Of a stretch of 64,000 nt of DNA, positions 33,062 to 46,779 are shown piece after piece (the stretch's first letter is position 1; every line of letters starts with the position of its first letter). The DNA comes from Sipunculus nudus (lineage: Eukaryota > Annelida > Sipuncula > Golfingiida > Sipunculidae): NCBI GenBank assembly GCA_026874595.1, contig CM049315.1, forward strand, positions 69,325,916-69,389,915, written 5' to 3'. The notes below the pieces were generated by a model that saw nothing but the letters and a program-made list of their open reading frames with translations, did no database searches and was not told where the DNA came from. The position numbers were made by a program, and so were the translations under genes.

Positions 33062-35754
33062 GTCAACATCTCCAGAGAAAGCTTTCGAAGGGAATTAGTA
33101 AAACTGCCTTCTGTGGCTGTGTTAACGACGGCAGGAAAAAATGAACATGTGCTTGGCTGCTTGCGGCGGAAGTGCTTGGTGTTCAGGAGGAGAGTACCAT
33201 CAGCATTCAAACACCTGCAAACTTTTTAGAGTTTACCGTCAACATAGATGGTGGGGCGGTGAGGATATATGTCAAAGTAAGTGTGTGTCTGCTGTTGTGT
33301 GTTTGCAGCTGAAAGACAGATAATCAAAATATTCTTTTCACAAGGTTCCTATGAATAAAAAAGTAGAAAGTCTTTGCCATTATGGTTTAAATACTAAACA
33401 AAGATGAAACATTTTAAACTTCAATAAACACAAATTATATTCTAGACTATATTCCTCGATACCTATAGAATATGTCTTCAGCACATACTTATTTTTTAAC
33501 TTTTTTTTGCAGCTGAAGTCGAAACCAAGTGAGAAAGGTATGTCTACACATTCTCAAACAGAACAATTGCATTCTTTTTTCTATGTAAACAATACAGTAA
33601 ATCCTCATCCGACTTTCACGCTGGTGGCTCGATCTCGTTACTTGGACAACCACTATTCTGTCCCTGGAGCAAATATGACATCCAAACAGCTACCTTGATT
33701 ACGCTTGTCAGGATGGCCCTCCAACCATGTTATTTGTGTTGATATGGCTGAATTGGTCTATATATTAAACCACTAAGTTGTTTGTGTTGACATTTCGCCT
33801 GTTGATGTCTATAAAAGCTTCATCAGAGTGCTATATGTCTCCGCTAGGTGGAGTTCTTGTGCGAATGTTGTATCACTCTAGCCGCTCTTACGGAAATTTA
33901 GCTTAAAATATTTAATGTCAGATTTTTACAACTCACCAGGTGTTGCCCGTCTGTTAATCATTTTAGCACCTAATTGTGGGGCCTACCCCTCGGCCCTCGG
34001 AACTGACTCCGCCTTTCAGGCAGGTAGTACCGACTTCCGGCCGTATATGCAGCTCCGAATGGGAGGATTTGTAGTGATTGGGATGCGTGCCCTTGATCAG
34101 ACACACGTCATTCAGAGGGTCTCGATAAAAGTAAACAGTCAAAAAACGTACTATAAAGAGAACGGTGTTTATTTGGCAGGTTACCTGGATGTTACCTTAA
34201 CACCAAATAAAATGCCATCTGAAGCCGTTTATAATTTAACCGCATTAAATGGTTGATTATATCATATTGTATAATTGCCTTAAAAGGATTGGATTCTTAT
34301 GTCACATACCGCAATACTGAGCTTATAATTATTGTAACCGTTTTCATTTCTGCATCACAGGGTCTGGCTTATTACAGACACCGGTAATGGGTGAACCAAT
34401 TCAGCCTTGAATATTTTGAACGCGAGTTCAGTTGGACCACGCACAGCATTGGTGGAATGAAATAGGTGAGAACACTAGGTGAAATAAGAAGCCCATTCTT
34501 AGAGATTTTTCTACTTCTGGGAACATTAATAAGGTAGTATTGACTTTTCCTCGAGTTATAAATGGACAGTAAATTGATAAACTACTTTCGCCGGCTGTGG
34601 CTAAAATATAGGTCCCTCCTAAAGTGACATCAAACAACCAAGTGATTAGACCTGCCATACACGGTTGATACACAATGCAAAGAATCCTAGTAATCTGTCC
34701 ATAGGCCTCGTGACCAGGACAAAAGGCGACACAGCACAACATTATATGTTGTTTGCAGAGTAAATAAATAATCTTAGATATACTAGTATGTTTAAAGAAA
34801 GTTAAAAGAAGAGAGATACATTAACATTCACATAGGAAAATACTACTCTATTACTCTTAAAATTTTGAATTTGAAAAGTGTGGCTAATAAACGTTTCGTG
34901 AATAACATTCATCGGTCCTTGAGATCGACAATAACTTCAATTAGAATTTGAAGCGAAATTAATGCTTTCAATTCATGCAATCGTACTTGATATTTGCATA
35001 TTGCGTAGCCATATATCTTTCGGCACCAAACACTGAAATATCCAAGTTTTAACATTATGTTGCCATTATATATTGAAGAGCATGGTCAACATATTACGCG
35101 TCAAGGCGATCCGGATTTATACAAAATTAAATGATATGTTGTTAACGTGTGAGAGGCTGTAAAAGAATGTGTACCACTGTCACTGGTTCTGTCGCAGAGG
35201 CTTTTAACCATTCGAAGTATTATCTGTTCTTAAAATGACATTAACTGCGGGCATCCTTTTCTTTTAAGGTATTTGATGGTAACAAAGATGCGACCAGCAT
35301 AGAAACAGTCACCCTGCCGATTTCCATAGTAACACGTTATCTGCGCGTGAGGGTGGAGTCCTTCAGGAATGTTAATAAAGTGCGTGAGATAACCTGTGCT
35401 AGTTTTGAGCTGAATGGATGCAGACCCTGATTCTGTTGGCTAAACAGAGAAGAACGTAGGTCGACTTTTCCTTAAGAAGTAAACACCAGCAAAAGACTAT
35501 ATAATTAAATCATTCAGTTTAATATTCTATACTTTTAATGTTTGCTGACGTGTCTTTCGTGTCACGGTATGAATCCCGCTTATTTTTCAAAAACGTTTTA
35601 TTAAAAAATATTTTTTTCTAAATTTGTAATATTTTTGCGATTGTAGGTAAAACTTGTATGATAATAATCAATAATTTGGTTGCATCATTGCTTGATGCCA
35701 CGAAGTGAAACTTGTCGTTTTGTTTAATCATTTTTTACATAATTCCTGGGTTAA

Positions 35755-36300
35755 GCTGTATCTTTGTATTTGTTGAGAGGACAGTCGGGCGCTGGCCAGA
35801 GTTATGTGTTGTGAGATAGGCTATTGTTATGTCGAGCGATGTGGCAGCAAGCGTGTATTGTTCTTAGCCGTATTGGTTTTTAGCGTGCTCATGAATATAG
35901 ATGAGCTTCCAGGATAGTAGGGTATTTATATAGGGTCGCTTAGTGGTCATTCAGTCTTTGTTGTCCAGAAGCCAGCCTGTCGCCAGATGGGAACAAGTAC
36001 CGCCAGTCGGGGACTAATGCTGGCAGTCGAGAACCAGTACCGCAAGTTGGGGTTAAGTACCGCCAATCGGCGTCCAGTGCCGCCTGTCGGGGTCCAGAAC
36101 CGCGAGTCGGGGACATGTGCCACCAGATGGGGTCCAGTACCGCATGTCGGTGTCCGGTGCCGGCAGTAGGGGTCCAGTGCCGCCACTCGGTGTCCAGTAT
36201 TGCCAGTTAAGGACGTCAAGATACTGTTTAATCGGACTCTATTTTTAACTAAAGTATTATTTTGTGTGCAACCAGTGTATTTCATGTAATTCATAACAGG
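35755..36300 (+). repeat. Solo-LTR-like segment with a 20-bp minisatellite
   Basis: It begins with 'tgttgagaggacagtcggg', has a TATA box 'tatttatataggg' near 35923-35935 followed by 'cattcagtc', and ends in '…attcataaca' near 36298, so it has TG…CA ends and a promoter like an LTR. At about 35975-36215 there are about 12 units of a 20-bp repeat, consensus AGTGCCGCCAGTCGGGGTCC. No target duplication was identified and no partner LTR is in the window. Confidence 0.4.
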
Positions 36301-39300
36301 ATGGGAACGCTATCTGGTAGGTTGATTTGAATTTTGTAATTTTTACTATATTCGTTGTTGCTTAGCCACTGTTTCGTGGTTTGTTGTGTACATGAGTGCC
36401 AATACGACGAGTGCGCCATAAAAAAGGACAGCCTTTTTCCTTGGACACTGGTAAGGGAAGCGTTATCGTGTGACCCTGGACAAGGTTGAAATACTTTAAT
36501 AGGGATAATCATGTTGTAATAAAAAAAAAATAAAATTATATCCTTAACATAATACTTGTATTTTATAGCTGAAATAGTGCAAGGAATAATATATTAAACC
36601 ACATCAGTATTAGTTCCATCAGAGTACGGGGACATACATATTGGTTTAAGGTCCAATTCAAATTTAAATTATTTTTTTTAAATATTTGCAACGTTTTCTT
36701 TAAGGTGTGGCTTCCGATGAACAATTTTTCAAGTCAGACAAAGTGTCGTACATAAAAGCCTGCCCAGTAAGAAGAGCAATAGTAGATCTATCAAAGTACA
36801 GACATATTTATGTTGGTTTAAGGCCCAATCGAAATTTAAATTTAAGTTCTTAAGTAATGCAGTTATGTACAGTAATATTACTTTTCCGTTCGTGATATAT
36901 ATTTTAAATTTTGTTTGGCAAGAATCTGTTGGATTATCTGTTTCCTGTGACAATCAAGAATTTTAACATTGAAGTGGAGTACAGTATATAACTGGTCTCA
37001 GCATTCGCAGATAACCCTGTCATGTCTATAAAATATGTAGTTTAATATCAAAACAAAGTGTTAAGGCGAATCTAGCGACAAAACTTCAGGAAGGGTGGGT
37101 CTAACAAATGATGAGGCGTGTCTAAAAAAACTTGCTCTATGTCTGTGTTTATCATCTTTATTCAAACATGCTTGCTTATAAATGACCATAAGACCGAATG
37201 GAAGAAAATGAAACACGTGAAATGTCGTGATATTTGGCCAATGGGCTAGGATCTTTCATAATTCACATCATTGGAAACGTTAACATCTCAAAAGAAAGTT
37301 CAAGGTGAAAAGCTCCCATGGCAAATGGTGGATGATAAGACTTACTTCCCAATTGTTCAAAAACGTGCTTTCGTTGAGGTATGCAGTAATGTGCAGCTTA
37401 TTTCTGAACGACAGACATAGAGTTCTAAGTTTTATTTTATAAACAGCTCCGCAAAGTGACTGTTAATAAGCATGAGGGAGGTTCCAGAGACTGGTAAAGA
37501 ACAGGTTCACAATGATGTCAGACTTGCCCACTGTCGTTGTAGAAGATGTTGCATGAAGAGTTAATAAAAATACGTATCTATGATTGCCTGCATATCTGAA
37601 TGAAAGTAATCTTACTAACATTTTCCTAATTATTTTTCCTAGCGGACGGTTACAGAGAGGCGAATGATATTTGAACACGTGCTTTTCAGGTTAACTGTTA
37701 CCGTGGTTTCAGTCAATAAAAAAGGACCGGTCAATTGTACCAGTGCAAATGTGCCATCCAATATTAATTTCAAATGATTAATTTGAAATGACCCACGCCA
37801 TATTGCGGAAGACTGTAATGAGAGAAACTATTTTACTTAAAACAATGTGGCCGATACACGTGGGCGTGGCGAACTAAGTAAAAGCTGAGTCATGCAACTG
37901 TCTTTACTCAGGTATGGGTCGCCATATGAAATAACATGTAGCTTATACAAGACCGTACACGAAAATAAAAAGAAGAAATGTTTTACAGGCTAAACAATGT
38001 TAAATGCATCAGCAAACTTAATATAATAAAAGGATTTTCATACATCGGGTAACTGTTTCTCTTTAATGAATAACCAATGCTAAACAGATGAACACCTACT
38101 AGCGTCAGAGAGCCGTTAAATCTTCAACGAAGATATTTGACAACGTATCATGGCCTACAAGTATGCTGTACGTGTCTTCACATTAATCAGACGAATCGTT
38201 AGCTGTTTTAGTATAACCTCAAACAACCCCTGCCACGTGCGAGAAAAAAAAACTGTTTTAACTCAGGATATTGGCTAATGCCTCTGCATGATTGTTGAAT
38301 TACTGACCGCATGAATACATACTTGGCGGTACGCGGTGCAGAAAATGACTCGTTACCATAGGTTTGTGTGTTCACATGTATTCTTTTAGGTTTACTAAGG
38401 CGTGTATTCAGGTCTACATCTTTACAGGCAAACTTGGGCAGAACCCTTAACCATCTTAATATTCCAAATCGCGTGACGCCTCCTTACATCTGTTCTTCGG
38501 TTTACAAAATAAATCTACTTGTGATCATGTTGGCGGCGGAATTATGGATATTATTAACCAGACTTTTTTACAAGCTTTACCAGCTACTACCACAAATTTA
38601 TACCAAATCTTGCCGACATTGACTTACCTCTCACCGTTCACACCAGGAATGGTAACTTGTTAAAGTACTTGAAAGGATGACACATTATTACATTATTTAT
38701 AAAGCCTAATACTATAACTTTTTTTTTCCGAAATTTCATCTTTTAAATTTGAAGCGTCAATCATTTACTTCGTGAGACTCCCTTTGGTTCGGAAAAAAAG
38801 CACCAGAGGAGCATACATATGTTGTTTTTTGTCTCTTTTCACTTTTGTGATTGGTCACAAATCATATAGAAATATATAAGAATGCACGGACAGTTAACGG
38901 AACCTGAAACACTATCGAGATTTCATCTCAGGTTCAAGTCACATGCTAATATCGGCAAAAAGTAATTACCGTGGTCCGTTCATTTTAACTAAGATAATGT
39001 CACTAGCATTTGCACACGTTTATAAAAAGGTTTTAAAATGACAGTATAATTATCTACCTTTCAGTTCACAGAGACTGTAACTTAGACAACCATTTAAACA
39101 TCCTACACCTTGACAAAAAAGATAGCTGTCTCAATTGTAATGGCAAGCCAGATTGTTGAAACTGATCTGTGCTACTTATTAATGAAGTACCTGTCAGTCA
39201 TATCTTCGGCAGATCCTTAATCCTGCTTTCAGCTCGTTGGGCTTTTGCTGTGAATATGTATATACACAAGCTGGTTGGGAATACGGCGACTGTGTTTGTG

Positions 39301-39393
39301 GGAATAGACTGTCGATAATACCATACCGGTGCCATTCGCTGCAACATCTGTGTCACGGAGAGCGCCGTGCATAAAGTTAACTCTGTTCTCAAA
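36301..39393. other. Intergenic region between copies 3 and 4
   Basis: No gene is supported. 38090-38400 is a dispersed repeat related to 31866-32256 within the copy-3 insertion. The last few hundred bases should hold the promoter of copy 4, but I see no clear core element. Confidence 0.5.
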
Positions 39394-39698
39394 ATGTTTG
39401 AATCGTCAATAATCATATTCCCCGTTGTCGTCTTATCCCTGATTTTAAGTGAATATACGTTAAGCTGCTGTTGTTCTCCCATCTTCTCAGAAAACTTTCG
39501 AAGAAAAACAGTTTATCTGCAAAATGCGGCTCTAATTTCGACGACAGTTAACAAATTCTGTTGTCTAGCGGCTTGCAGTAGTAATGATTGGTGTTCCGGT
39601 GGAGTCTACCATCGAGATTCAAACATCTGCAAACTGTATCGGAGTTACAGGAACTCGTTTGACGGAACGGAGATAATATATGTTAAAGTAAGTATTAA

Positions 39699-39736
<38 letters not shown>

Positions 39737-42700
39737 CGGGGGGGGGCTTTATTCTGCTATATTCCAGTAACATAAAGTACATAGGGAAAACGCAAACGGC
39801 AACACTAACACATAATGCAGACCAGGTGAAGGGAAACTAAGAGAAAGGATTCGGTTACATTTAAGTATATATAATTGATCATTTAAAAAAGAAGGAGCAA
39901 TATATTGATCCTTATTTTTGGTTAATTGATATTCATATTTCGACAGCTGTGGATCGATGTTTTCGAATATTTACAGGGTACGCTAGTCAGCACGATACTT
40001 ATCGACTTATATTTTCTCTTCTGAAAGCCAGTTTTCTTAAATATTGCATTCATGAAGTCTACAGTATTTGTGGATATCCAGTATTTGGATGATCATTTGT
40101 ACACAAATGTAAAATTCATAAACAGAAGCAAGTATCAAGCTCCATTATGAATGATTAATTTATAAAGTAATAAAAATAAAAATAAACATTTACATTTATA
40201 ATTGTCCCGCATGCGGCGTTTATTTCCTTTGGTCTGATTATACATGAAAATCCACTTGCATTAGAGCTAGCTGTAAGGGCTTTGCAAACCATAGTTTCTG
40301 ATTAGGGGCGGGTTTCAAGTACTGCAGTTGCAATTTTTTCTAAGCGAGTTTCATTCATTAACAAAAACTTTTAGCTAAATTACCCAGTCATTCAACACTA
40401 TTCCTATTTATAGACCCCAAATTACTCCAGTTTCCCTGTCATAAACACAATATTTGATTTTATACGATTTTTTTTTCAGGGAAACGATGTAAGCTCTGGA
40501 GTATTTCTCAACATTTTTATTCGGCGGTATCCCCATATGCACCGCCGCATATATATATACAGTTGGGCAAAAGCTAGAGAAATTTGAGGCTAGATTATTA
40601 GTGGGAGTAATTCAACAAACCAGCTGATAGAAATGATTTTCGACCTTGACGCGGCGCATGGGGGACAAATCGGTTATGGCATAATGTAATGTTGCGCAAA
40701 TCGTAAAGTTTTACTCGGCCTGTGTCAATTATGGCATTCTCTCGGCTTCGCCCCGCAATGTATTGTATGACCCACGCCTCGTGAATCCTTACCTTATGAA
40801 GAACATTTTACTAATACTCATAATATAACTTATAAGCTTAGCCAGTTTAAGTGTCAAATTTTTACCGGGGTGAGCATACCTGTCCTAAACGGATACCATG
40901 TGTTCTATCTAACAGAGGAATCTTCTTGTCTGAATATATCCGATTGTTAATGTTTTAAATATTTTCAATATTTTTGTTGATACAAATATATGTTTCTCTC
41001 GGACCACTTTTATATTATTGTTAGGTCTGTACCATTTTAGAATAGTTTCATTTTATCATTATTGAAAATACAAATGTTTGATTCATGACGTTATACATTT
41101 TAATATTATAAACAAAGAAATATAAATATAGAAAAATGTAAATTTAAAATGAATATTTTATTTATTTCATATGCAGTCAGGGATAATAATAAAAATACAG
41201 GACTTCGTTACCTTTTTCCACTTAAACCTAGAACGTTCCATTTTCAGGTATCAGCTGATTCAGGCGGCATAGGTGTGTACATTCTTAATTATAGACTCTA
41301 ATTGCCGCATATACAATTAAACACACATACAATAGAGTGTCACTTAATGTCACTAAATAAATCTCACAGGTAACGCTGAAACAAATAAGCCACTCAGTCC
41401 GCGTCCTTGCATAAACTCCAAGAAGTGGAGTATATCTACTTCTTTCTGCTAGGTGGTGCTCATCTGGTAGGAATGTCTTGCCCCGGCGGTTAGCTGTCTT
41501 CAACTCATAACAGTTGTGTATGTTTTATGTATATATCCATTTTGTCTGTCATTTTAACAGAATAGAACTATACACTCTGACTTATGAAATTTAAAGCACA
41601 TACTGTCCAACCCATAATAGAACGAAATACCAGGTTCATACAACCACTCAGAGGTTATATATTGGTTAATCATTACAGCATCTGAAGTATGTGGGAATCC
41701 CCCCCCCCCCTTTCGCTCGGTATAGGCGACCTGGACATAATCCCCAACTCTGCTTTCAAAGCCAGCAATGAGTATATCAGTCCGTGGGATGCGGCAAATG
41801 GAAGGATCTGTGAGAGTTGTAAAGCGTGGTGCACGGACAAAGGGTACATAGCATTACCTGGAAAAGAGTGGTGGCAGGTCGACTTAGGCCAGCCACGAGT
41901 GATACAGCAGATTGCGATACAGGTAAAACTAGCCATATCTGAATGTCACCATTCAGTTCTGAAGTGTAAATTAATAATGTAATTTTAATAATGACAGTAA
42001 TGGTGTATTGAAGTTATGGTTTTCGTGTGGTGCTTCGTTGTTACGTTGAAAATTTAGGGATTAGTTTTAATTCACTGCAGGCACTTCTGCAAAAGATCCA
42101 TCGTTCATAGAAAAGTCGATGTGTTTTCAGTCAAATTTCGATGGATGATTTACTAGATATCATAACAGTGCCAGCATATCAAAGGCTGTAGGTGTTACAG
42201 AGAAGAATATTAAAAAAAAGTCCATTTTTTTTCTTTTATTCACATAGTGAACGACAGTCAGAGGTACTGTAACACAGTATCCGTCTCTGTTAACAGAGAG
42301 AGCGGAGAGCGTTGCAGACCTTCTGGTAGTGCCCTGCCTGAAATTACTAATTGTCCCTCCTTTGACAACATAAACAAACGTAACCTAGCTAACAAACCCT
42401 TAACCACGACATTTCACCCGTTTTCTTGTTCGAATAAGATAATGAAACATATTATCCAAGTGCACTATAACGAAGAGATGAGAGCATGTTTCTAACCAGG
42501 ATGACATGTTGCTAAGGGTCAAGGTCACAGGGGAACGTGTCAGTTTTCAAAGTCCTTTTTATTGGCTGTAAGGTTTCAGCCCATTCAATATAGAAATCAA
42601 GCAGAGGATTTAATGTCTGGTCCTATAAAAGTGCCATCTAGTGATTAAAACAAAGTTCAGGGAGAAAAGTTGCGCCAAGCGGGCCTTATGGTTACCTGAA

Positions 42701-45088
42701 CCCGTTATTTATAATAAAGCAATTATGTTATTTAATAAAGAACGCACGTTCACCATCATTTTTTATAGGCGCTAATAAACCTCACAGGGAGGCAAAATAA
42801 CTATGTACCGCAGAGACACGAACGCTGTGAGTCCATCGTGCATTTTGGTTTGTTATGTGGTTAGAGACATTCACCAGCAGAAATCTTCTGTAAGATTTTC
42901 TGCTAAGAGAGAAATACCCAGAGTAGACTGAAAGCCTGGAGAACTGCTTCCGGCAACTCTTGTTTTCAGACAAAGCAATATAACCTGGTGGAAGGATTAG
43001 ACGTAGGAGAAAAACATATACATCAGGCTCATTCCGCCGGAGCAGTGTGTATTAATAACGTGGTATTATCCTTGGAAAATCTCGGCTTGTTTATACTTGC
43101 GACCAGCACCTAGGGCTCAAATTATTTCGCGAACAGGCGCATGCATGTTTCCTGAACTTTATTACACGTGGGCGTAGAAACGTAAAAAAAAATAAATAAA
43201 TAATAATTTCTATATACTAAGGAGGTCAGTGAACAATCCAGGGTCTCTATATAGTTTTGTGTGGATTATATGGACTCCATGTGTTTTACCTTCTTTCGTG
43301 GGATTACGTGACATTACATAATACATAATAGCTTGACAGTGCTTCAGTTATGTGTTTGTGTGTTATACTTTTTATAAAATCTCCATCCCGTTTATTTCTG
43401 TGTAAATGTGTGTATGTAACGGTTTAAAATTGATGGAGCGGATTACAATCCTCAGGTTTTATGATAATTGTAAACGCATTTATATATACATTACAGGGTT
43501 TGGATTATTCCTTTCGCAAATACTGGATCGACCGTTTTGTTCTTAATTATGGTGACGACGGAATCAACTGGATTATATACAGAATTGATAGAAAGACAAA
43601 GGTAATGTTACATACTTGTATATTAAGTTAATAAGCAACACGTTCATAAGTACATTACCAAAAACTAGGTTAAATGCTTAATCACATTAAAAAAATAAAT
43701 GTATATCGAAATTGTCGTATTTGTGAAGCAAAAGATAAATTCCCTGGATCAGATCCAAGCGGAGGTGGGGGCGGGGGGGGGGGGGGGTGGATAATACGAT
43801 ATGAAAAGAGATGACTGGATAATTCATGAATCTACACCTGAAATTGCGTCGACAATTTGTAGACTTATGAATTTATATGTTGACAGCAATCCGTAAAACA
43901 TATCTTGAACAGAATATTATTTATAATGACTCCTTCAAACGTGGTCATAAATAGCAAACCTCTCTTGCAGCATATTGTTAACAACAGGAAAATATTTTTT
44001 CCCATATAATGTGTTATTCAGCCACTAGGATATACTATTATACAATGATAACGGCGAATAAAATATTTGCCTTGTATATAGATTAAGAGTGGAAGGTGAA
44101 GTTCACTTCAAATGTCAATGTTCAGCACATGATGTGGCTCTATTTTATATTAATCTCTACAAACAAGGTTTTCTTTGGACATGTCATACCACAAAAAAAA
44201 AAAAAAACGATTGGGCATTGTTATATTACCTCGCACAAGCTTATTCTGGAAGTATTTTTACAGGAGGGTCTTATTGACCAAAGTAGAGGATGGGTACATT
44301 ACACTCATAATTAGAGATGACTTTTGATGAACATGTAAAGTGTAAAAGACGCACGTCATTGAACAATTTGTCTAAAATACGATTTCTTTCACGCGGCTGT
44401 GGTTGTGGCCGGGGCTGGGGTTATGTTAGATTCAAATATGTGATTTTATGAAGGACCGATTCCCTTTTTGGGGCTGTGGTGCATGCCCGACCTTACCGCA
44501 TTTCCCTTACCGCATAAGCCTGGCACAAGTGCGTGAAAGGAATCGAAGCTTTACACAGGGACAAGTCTTATTTATGTATGAGCAACTTTCTTTAAGGACT
44601 GACTTGAGGACTTTCTTGAAGGACTCTCGGTGTTTCAGTTGAAAAGAGATTATACAAAATGAAACATTGAAACGCCAATGCTATTCTGTTCTGTACACTT
44701 TCTGTAACTCTCACTTGTACATTTTATATTCAAATAAATGGTCCTTATCACACTTACCACAACTAGCTGTCCATAATGATTGAATATAGGTTTTAAAATT
44801 CTCCTGATGTTTAGGTTGTACATAACCCCATTCGCATAATAAGAAAAATTCAGGTTCTCGTGCTACTCTTGACTCGTATAATTATTTGATATGACATTAA
44901 TTTTGGATTTGTACTTTCAGGTGTTTGATGGTAACATGGACGCTACAACAAAAGTAAAGGTTGCCTTGCCGATTCAAGTGAGAGCACGCTATTTGCGCGT
45001 TATTGTTGAGTCCTACAAATGTATCAATGATATTGGTGTGATCTGTGCACGTTTTGAACTGTATGGCTGCCAACTGTTATTGAATTAA
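39394..45088 (+). CDS. Secreted PAN/apple-like + F5/8 type C (discoidin) protein, copy 4
   Basis: Five exons: 39394-39687, 41248-41272, 41679-41922, 43497-43601 and 44921-45088 (stop TAA). Exon 1 gives a signal peptide ('FPVVVLSLILSEYTLS') and a six-Cys PAN-like module ('CCLAACSSNDWCSGGVYH', 'CKLYRSYR', ending 'IIYVK'). Exon 2 is a 25-nt microexon. Exons 3-5 form the discoidin domain: 'DIIPNSAFKASNEY', 'WWQVDLGQPRVIQQI', 'YWIDRFVLNYGDDGINW', 'VFDGNMDATTKVKVALP' and 'ICARFELYGC'. Exon 3 is 244 nt where a length of 3n+2 is needed: a C12 run (41699-41710) would need 10 or 13 C to keep frame, so this is either a real frameshift or a homopolymer error. An AATAAA follows at 45312-45317. The last exon was copied at 53091-53258 by the tandem duplication. 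Predicted role: extracellular recognition. Confidence 0.85.
39702..39734. repeat. (AG)n microsatellite next to exon-1 donor
   Basis: GA run beginning about 15 bases after the exon-1 donor of copy 4 and followed by G10, matching the layout in copy 1. Confidence 0.9.
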
Positions 45089-45364
45089 TTAAATACCGAG
45101 GACAAGACTTTTCAAAGGTCATTTTAAATATTGTGACTCATGGATATAAACCGTTTCGACAGCATTGTTCGATTGAGTCGAATCCGTGTGTTGTCAGTTA
45201 TGTTTAAAATCTTATACAGGTATCTATATAATTTGAGTAACATAGATGAAACTAGAACCAACTGATATGGCGAATACCTTCGCCAGTAATTCAATTGAAC
45301 AAAACCTTAAAAATAAAGTTCACTCTTTACGCATAATTATTGTCTAACCTCCACTTGACCTTCT

Positions 45365-45812
45365 TCCTATAGCACTGTTTCTCAGTATCGAGTACAAGGG
45401 CTGTTTTTTTGGTATCGAGTCCAGGGGCTATTTTCCGAGGATCTAGTCTAGGGACTGTTTCTGGGTATTGAGTCTAGGAACCGTTTTCTGGGTATAAAGT
45501 CCAGGGACTGTTCTGGGTATCAAGTCTAGAGACTGTTTTGCTGGGTATCGAGTCCAGGGACTGTTTTCTTAGTATCGATTCCAGGGACTGTTTTTTGGGG
45601 GGGAGGGGGTTCGAGTCAGGGACAGTTTTCTGGATATGGATCCTAGGGACAGTTTCTGGGTATCGAATCCAGGGACTGCTAATGGGTATCGAGTCAAGGG
45701 ACTGTGTTGTGGGTATGGAGTCAAGGAACGGTTTTCTGGGTGTCGAATCCAGAGACCATGTTCTGGGTATGGAGTCTAAGGAACTGTTTTCTGGGTATCG
45801 AATCCAGGGTAT
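45365..45812. repeat. Minisatellite, about 27-33 bp units (unit A)
   Basis: Some 14 degenerate units of 'gggtatcgagtccagggact' plus 'gttttct'. Open frames here come from the periodicity. Confidence 0.85.
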
Positions 45813-46779
45813 TTAACTCAGAGTTAAAACTAGCCTGGCAATACTGCGCCTGCATTGTTTCAAGCATCATGTACAAACTCAGCTGGAGACGATACCCAAC
45901 AAATATTGGCTTAGAGTGGACAAATAGAAGGAGTTCGATAATGTATATCACGAAATCAATGTAAAAATAGTATATTCCTTCTAGAATTATTATTGAAATA
46001 CACTGAAAATATGTTGTGATGAAATATAACTTGTACCCATCGTCTCAGTCTCTTGAAATCATATATTTATTTATAATACACCCAAACTTCAAATTTTAAT
46101 TTACTGAAGACGTCAGGGTGGTAGTGCAATCTGTTGGGTTCGCATCAATTCAAGTATACATGCAAATGTGCACTCCATTTCTAACAGTGCTTTTTCATTT
46201 TCATCTGCTTGTCGAACTGTTATTTTTCCGAAGTAAAACAAAGTGACGTGATTCTGTTGGGAAAAATAATCAATTTTACATTCACGGATGACTTCCTTAC
46301 ATTCATGCAACAGTTATTAATAAGGAGGATGTTTTTACTTGGAAAGTTTGTTTCTGCAATGAATTTATAACTTTGACCAGAAATATGAATGCGCAGATCG
46401 TAAGTTTTGTAAAGATTTATGCAAATGAGGTATATTAAGAGTGGTCTCTTGCTGAGAAATCACTGGTGCGATTTTGGGACAGATGCGGTCACTCTGTATC
46501 AATATCTTCCGTGATACATGGAGGACAACTGGTAAGTGTAAACCTTATTTTCAATGAATAATTTCGGAATTCTATAAGTTCCCATCAGTCTACACACTTC
46601 TGTCTGGTATTAATAATTATTCTTGTTTTATACTACTCCAAGAATAACAAAATGTTATGACGCTCATGTCCGGATTACTTTCATGGCGTTATTCTCGTAA
46701 CAAGTGTTTTAGCCTATTATGTCAATAACTACCACACAGCAAAATTTTTTGTCCTCTAGGGATCTCTAGCCAAGTGAAT

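Larger units (their letters stand above)
31743..35430 (+). pseudogene. PAN/discoidin family pseudogene, copy 3
   Basis: Pieces: signal-peptide part of exon 1 (31743-31833, 'QLIVFFFILCVNTLSG'), remainder of exon 1 (33072-33276, PAN core 'CLAACGGSAWCSGGEY'), microexon 33513-33537 (25 nt), discoidin exons 33967-34130, 34361-34465 and 35269-35430 ('VFDGNKDATS' ... 'FELNGC' then TGA). Lesions: a 1.2-kb insertion inside exon 1, two small frame shifts in exon 1, and in-frame TAA and TAG in the 105-nt exon. The first discoidin exon is short and diverged; the usual 'WWQVDLG' is replaced by 'FVVIGMR'. All exon phases and most splice sites are still intact. Confidence 0.8.

Noticed and set aside
45538..45964. 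Paired open frames over the minisatellites in both duplication units
   Set aside because: The peptide repeats simply mirror the about 30-bp DNA unit, and frames differ between neighbouring units.
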